Part shown: positions 61,211 through 64,000 of the stretch, in pieces
Layout: each line of letters opens with the position of its first letter
How positions within the stretch are numbered: the first letter of the stretch is position 1
From: Emticicia sp. BO119
Lineage (GTDB): Bacteria; Bacteroidota; Bacteroidia; Cytophagales; Spirosomataceae
DNA: 64,000 nt
Direction of reading: 5' to 3'
Assembly (NCBI RefSeq): GCF_013912375.1
Contig: NZ_JACETV010000007.1
Span: 124,001 to 188,000, forward strand
The notes under the pieces: model-generated
What the model was told of the DNA's origin: nothing
The model's database searches: none
Seen by the model: the letters and a program-made list of their open reading frames with translations, nothing else
Program-made: the position numbers and the translations under genes

Positions 61211-62704
61211 ATGAAAAATATTTTCCTCATGAAATTTGCTAAAATCTTATTGCCTAAGCTTTCTCTGCTATTACTTGTAAATGTTTTTGTTCAGGCACAA
61301 CAGCCCAGTGCTACAAGTGTTAATAGTTCAAACGCAGATAAAATAGGGTTGCAAGAGGCCGTTGATGTGGCCCTGAAAAACAATCTCTCTATCAAGCAAA
61401 GTGGCCTGACAGTTGAAAATAGCCTGAATACCTTCGAACAGTCTAAATGGACAAGATACCCTAATCTGAACGGAAGTGCTAACCTGAATTTGTTTTCAGG
61501 TCGTAACATCAACCCTTACACTAATGGTATTATTACTAATACTGTGGGGTCTAATGGGTTTGGACTTTCGTCGGGTGTTACTATTTTTGATGGATATCAG
61601 ACACGAAACAATATAGCACTTAACCAGACGAACCTCGAAGTAGCAAGGTTAGATTTGCAAGCTATGAAAAACACTATTACGCTGAATGTAGTAGTGGCTT
61701 ATCTGAATATACTTTCACAGGAAGACCTTCTGGCTATTTCTCAAAGACAGGTCGAGGTTTCAAGAATACAGTTAGAGCGCACACAAAAAATGGTCAATGC
61801 AGGGTCGGTTCCTGAAACAAATCTTTATGATATTCAGGCGCAACTGGCTAATGATGAAGTACAGGTAGTTAATGCCGAAAATGCCATTATATCAGCTAAA
61901 TTAACTTTGAAACAATTGTTAAACGTCGCAGCAGACAGAGATTTAGATGTAGTAAGAATAGAGGTGCCGAATCCGAATATCCAGCCTTATCCGAACTCCC
62001 CGGAGGAAGTATATAATATTGCACAAGGTTTTTTGGCAGATGTGCAGGCGGCTGATATGCGTGTAAAGGCCGCCGAGAAAGGAATAGATATTGCTAAGGG
62101 GCTGAAATATCCAACTATAACAGCATTTGCCAATGCGAACAGTTCTTCTTCTACAGCAGCAGAAAAAGTGTTAGTGTCACAAAAAATTGTTGAGACCGAG
62201 GCTGGTTATGTAGATATAGCGGGTGTACGATATCCGGTTATTGCCTTACTTCCAACTTCATCTACCACTACCGAAAAAATCGGTTATTTCAGACAGTTAG
62301 GGGGTAATGTAAATCTTTCTTTAGGATTAAGTGCACGAATTCCGATTTTTAATGGATATAACGCTAAGTATCGGACAACAGGGGCAATTATCCAAAAAAA
62401 GCAGGCAGAAGTACAGGCCGAGAATGTCCGTTTGCGTTTGCGTCAGGATATTGAGACGGCTTATGTGAATATGAGCAACTCAGCTAAGAGATATTCTGCT
62501 TTGGGTAATCAGGTACGGGCTTTGGAAGAGTCATTCAGAGCTTCTGAGTCAAAATTCAACGTAGGCTCCCTGAACTCGTTAGATTATAGCATTGCAAAAA
62601 CAAATCTTGATAGAGCCAGAGCCAACCAGATTCAGGCAAAGTATGACTATATTTTCAGAATCAAGATTTTAGATTATTATCAAAATAAACCACTTAATTT
62701 CTAA
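61211..62704 (+). CDS. TolC-family outer-membrane efflux channel
   Basis: A 497-residue TolC/OEP protein with a signal peptide (cut after VQAQ, about 30) and duplicated helical OEP halves: KIGLQEAVDVALKNNLSIKQSGLTVEN at the start (44-70), and YFRQLGGNVNLSLGLSARIPIFNGYNAKYRTTGAIIQKKQAE (about 360-401) at the start of the second half. Long heptad-like helices lie between. It is the exit duct for an inner-membrane pump. The adaptor gene follows after 72 bp, so they form one efflux system. Confidence 0.9.
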   Translation: MKNIFLMKFAKILLPKLSLLLLVNVFVQAQQPSATSVNSSNADKIGLQEAVDVALKNNLSIKQSGLTVENSLNTFEQSKWTRYPNLNGSANLNLFSGRNINPYTNGIITNTVGSNGFGLSSGVTIFDGYQTRNNIALNQTNLEVARLDLQAMKNTITLNVVVAYLNILSQEDLLAISQRQVEVSRIQLERTQKMVNAGSVPETNLYDIQAQLANDEVQVVNAENAIISAKLTLKQLLNVAADRDLDVVRIEVPNPNIQPYPNSPEEVYNIAQGFLADVQAADMRVKAAEKGIDIAKGLKYPTITAFANANSSSSTAAEKVLVSQKIVETEAGYVDIAGVRYPVIALLPTSSTTTEKIGYFRQLGGNVNLSLGLSARIPIFNGYNAKYRTTGAIIQKKQAEVQAENVRLRLRQDIETAYVNMSNSAKRYSALGNQVRALEESFRASESKFNVGSLNSLDYSIAKTNLDRARANQIQAKYDYIFRIKILDYYQNKPLNF

Positions 62705-62776
62705 GACTTTCTCACTGGGCTGGCTTAGATTTGAATACTTACCTTATTACTAATTGTTTACAAATTTATTTTCTCA

Positions 62777-64000
62777 ATGAAAAAATCAAATAGAATCTGG
62801 TGGATTTTGGGCGGTGTAGTAGCCCTACTTGTAATATTTCTATTCGTTGCAAAATCGGCAGGTTGGATAGGTAAAGAAAAACCTACCGAAGTAGAGTTTG
62901 TAAAAGTAGGAAAAACAGATATTATTGAAACAGTTTCAGCATCGGGTAAAATCCAGCCTGAGGTTGAAGTGAAAATTACCCCTGATGTTCCCGGTGAGAT
63001 TATCGGTTTGTACATAAAAGAGGGTGATTCTGTAAAAAAAGGACAACTTCTATTGAAAGTTCAACCTGAAAACTATATTTCAATTACTCAACGCGCAGAG
63101 GCTGTTGTGAATCAGTCAAAAGCCAGTGCTGAACAGGCAAAGTCAACGATTGCACAAGCAGAAGCTCGCCAGATACGTGCACAGGCAGAATATAACCGTC
63201 AGAAAAAACTATTTGATGATAAAGTAATTTCGGCTTCTGATTTAGAGATTGCTGAAACCAACCTTAAGGTAGCTAAACAAGATGTAGCCGCTGCAAAAGC
63301 TAACCTGGAGGCTTCAACTTTTAATATCAGAAGTGCTGAAGCTGGGTTGAAAGATGCTTCTGAAAACCTACGTAAAACAAGTATCTATGCCCCTATGAAT
63401 GGCATAGTGTCAAAATTGGCTGTAGAATTAGGAGAAAGAGTGGTGGGTACCTCACAAATGGCAGGTACTGAAATGCTTCGTATTGCCAACCTGAATAATA
63501 TGGAGGTGAGAATCAATGTAAACGAAAATGACATTGTAAGAGTAAGCTTAGGTGACACTGCCAATATTGATGTGGATTCGTACTCATTAACAGGCAAGAA
63601 ATTTAAAGGTATTGTAACTCAGATTGCTAACACAGCCAATGGTTCTGGAGGAACCTTAGCCGCCTCATCGGCTGCTACTGACGCCGTAACAGAATTTGAG
63701 GTGAGAATCAGAATCCTGCCTGAATCATATCGTGACCTGATAGATAGACAAGCCAGGAAAGTATATCCTTTTAAACCGGGTATGACTGCAACGGTAGATA
63801 TTATTACTGAGAAAAAAGAAAAAGTTTTGAGTGTGCCGATTGCCGCAGTAACTACCCGTGATGGTAGTGATGGAGAAAAGAAAGAGCAACAGGGCCCACC
63901 AAATGAAGGTCAAGCCTCAAATGAGCCAGTAAAACCTAAGAAAAAAGAATTACCAAAAGAGGTAGTATTTGTAGCAGATAAAGACAGTAAGGTGAAATTA
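62777..64000 (+). CDS. RND/MacA-type periplasmic efflux adaptor, truncated by window end
   Basis: The frame from ATG 62777 stays open to the window end (408 codons). It begins with a membrane anchor (SNRIWWILGGVVALLVIFLFV, residues 4-24). The lipoyl half-motif DVPGEIIGLYIKEGDSVKKGQLLLKVQ is at about 75-101, the coiled-coil hairpin (AEQAKSTIAQAEARQIRAQAEYNRQKKLF) follows, and the second lipoyl half is SIYAPMNGIVSKLAVELGERVVG. It bridges the TolC-type channel to an inner-membrane pump, probably a MacB-like ABC or RND protein encoded beyond the window. Confidence 0.88.
   Translation, partial: MKKSNRIWWILGGVVALLVIFLFVAKSAGWIGKEKPTEVEFVKVGKTDIIETVSASGKIQPEVEVKITPDVPGEIIGLYIKEGDSVKKGQLLLKVQPENYISITQRAEAVVNQSKASAEQAKSTIAQAEARQIRAQAEYNRQKKLFDDKVISASDLEIAETNLKVAKQDVAAAKANLEASTFNIRSAEAGLKDASENLRKTSIYAPMNGIVSKLAVELGERVVGTSQMAGTEMLRIANLNNMEVRINVNENDIVRVSLGDTANIDVDSYSLTGKKFKGIVTQIANTANGSGGTLAASSAATDAVTEFEVRIRILPESYRDLIDRQARKVYPFKPGMTATVDIITEKKEKVLSVPIAAVTTRDGSDGEKKEQQGPPNEGQASNEPVKPKKKELPKEVVFVADKDSKVKL

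Overview
The window is a chromosomal segment of a Bacteroidota bacterium, most likely order Cytophagales. The signs are a SusC-like TonB receptor with a DUF4249 lipoprotein, two proteins with type IX secretion C-terminal domains, a eukaryote-like GT3 glycogen synthase, many LxxC lipoproteins, A+T-rich intergenic DNA, and promoters of the Bacteroidota form (TTG, about 20 bp, TAnnTTTG) with little Shine-Dalgarno. No tRNA, CRISPR array, prophage or transposase gene was seen.

Layout: 0-13 kb is metabolism and envelope: end of a ketoglutarate-semialdehyde-type dehydrogenase, fabI, an ArsR/VOC/SRPBCC operon with tandem operators, a TonB receptor/DUF4249/kelch operon, an acyl-CoA dehydrogenase, a frameshifted macro-domain gene with a phosphatase, and ilvE. 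13-17 kb holds a large STAND NTPase with eight exact 48-residue TPR units, then a MarR regulator. 17.5-21 kb is uvrA, carrying an in-frame 0.56 kb insertion that encodes a DUF559 (Vsr-like) nuclease between 35/36-bp inverted repeats. 21-28.5 kb has secreted proteins, a HAD phosphatase/VOC pair and a sugar-type MFS transporter. 28.5-34.3 kb has a second acyl-CoA dehydrogenase with an SCP2 protein, an ECF sigma factor, and MscS- and MscL-type channels. 34.5-41.6 kb is the distal division/wall cluster ftsW-murG-(ATE-like)-ftsQ-ftsA-ftsZ, with no murC in the usual slot. 41.7-45.5 kb has a non-catalytic M16 protein and two beta-propeller sugar-lactone/sorbosone enzymes. 45.7-48.6 kb is a small defence cluster: PIN toxin-antitoxin, AbiGi-like gene, and a TIR gene broken by an in-frame TGA. 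48.6-49.8 kb is repeat-rich non-coding DNA with a probable rRNA relic, a REP-like element and an 87-90 bp minisatellite. 49.8-64 kb has atpA-atpG, lipoproteins, a DMT transporter, glycogen synthase, a TlpA-like thioredoxin, gatB, a Cys-cluster protein, and a TolC/RND-adaptor efflux operon running off the end.

The strongest points for follow-up are: (1) the palindrome-bounded DUF559 element living inside uvrA without breaking its frame, with solo palindromes of the same family elsewhere; (2) a MarR operator, TATGC-N2-GCATA, found at marR itself and at both acyl-CoA dehydrogenase promoters, where it covers the -33 TTG, suggesting a local fatty-acid-degradation regulon; (3) the STAND/TPR protein with recent internal duplication; (4) the defence cluster with its nonsense-interrupted TIR gene beside a probable rRNA relic.
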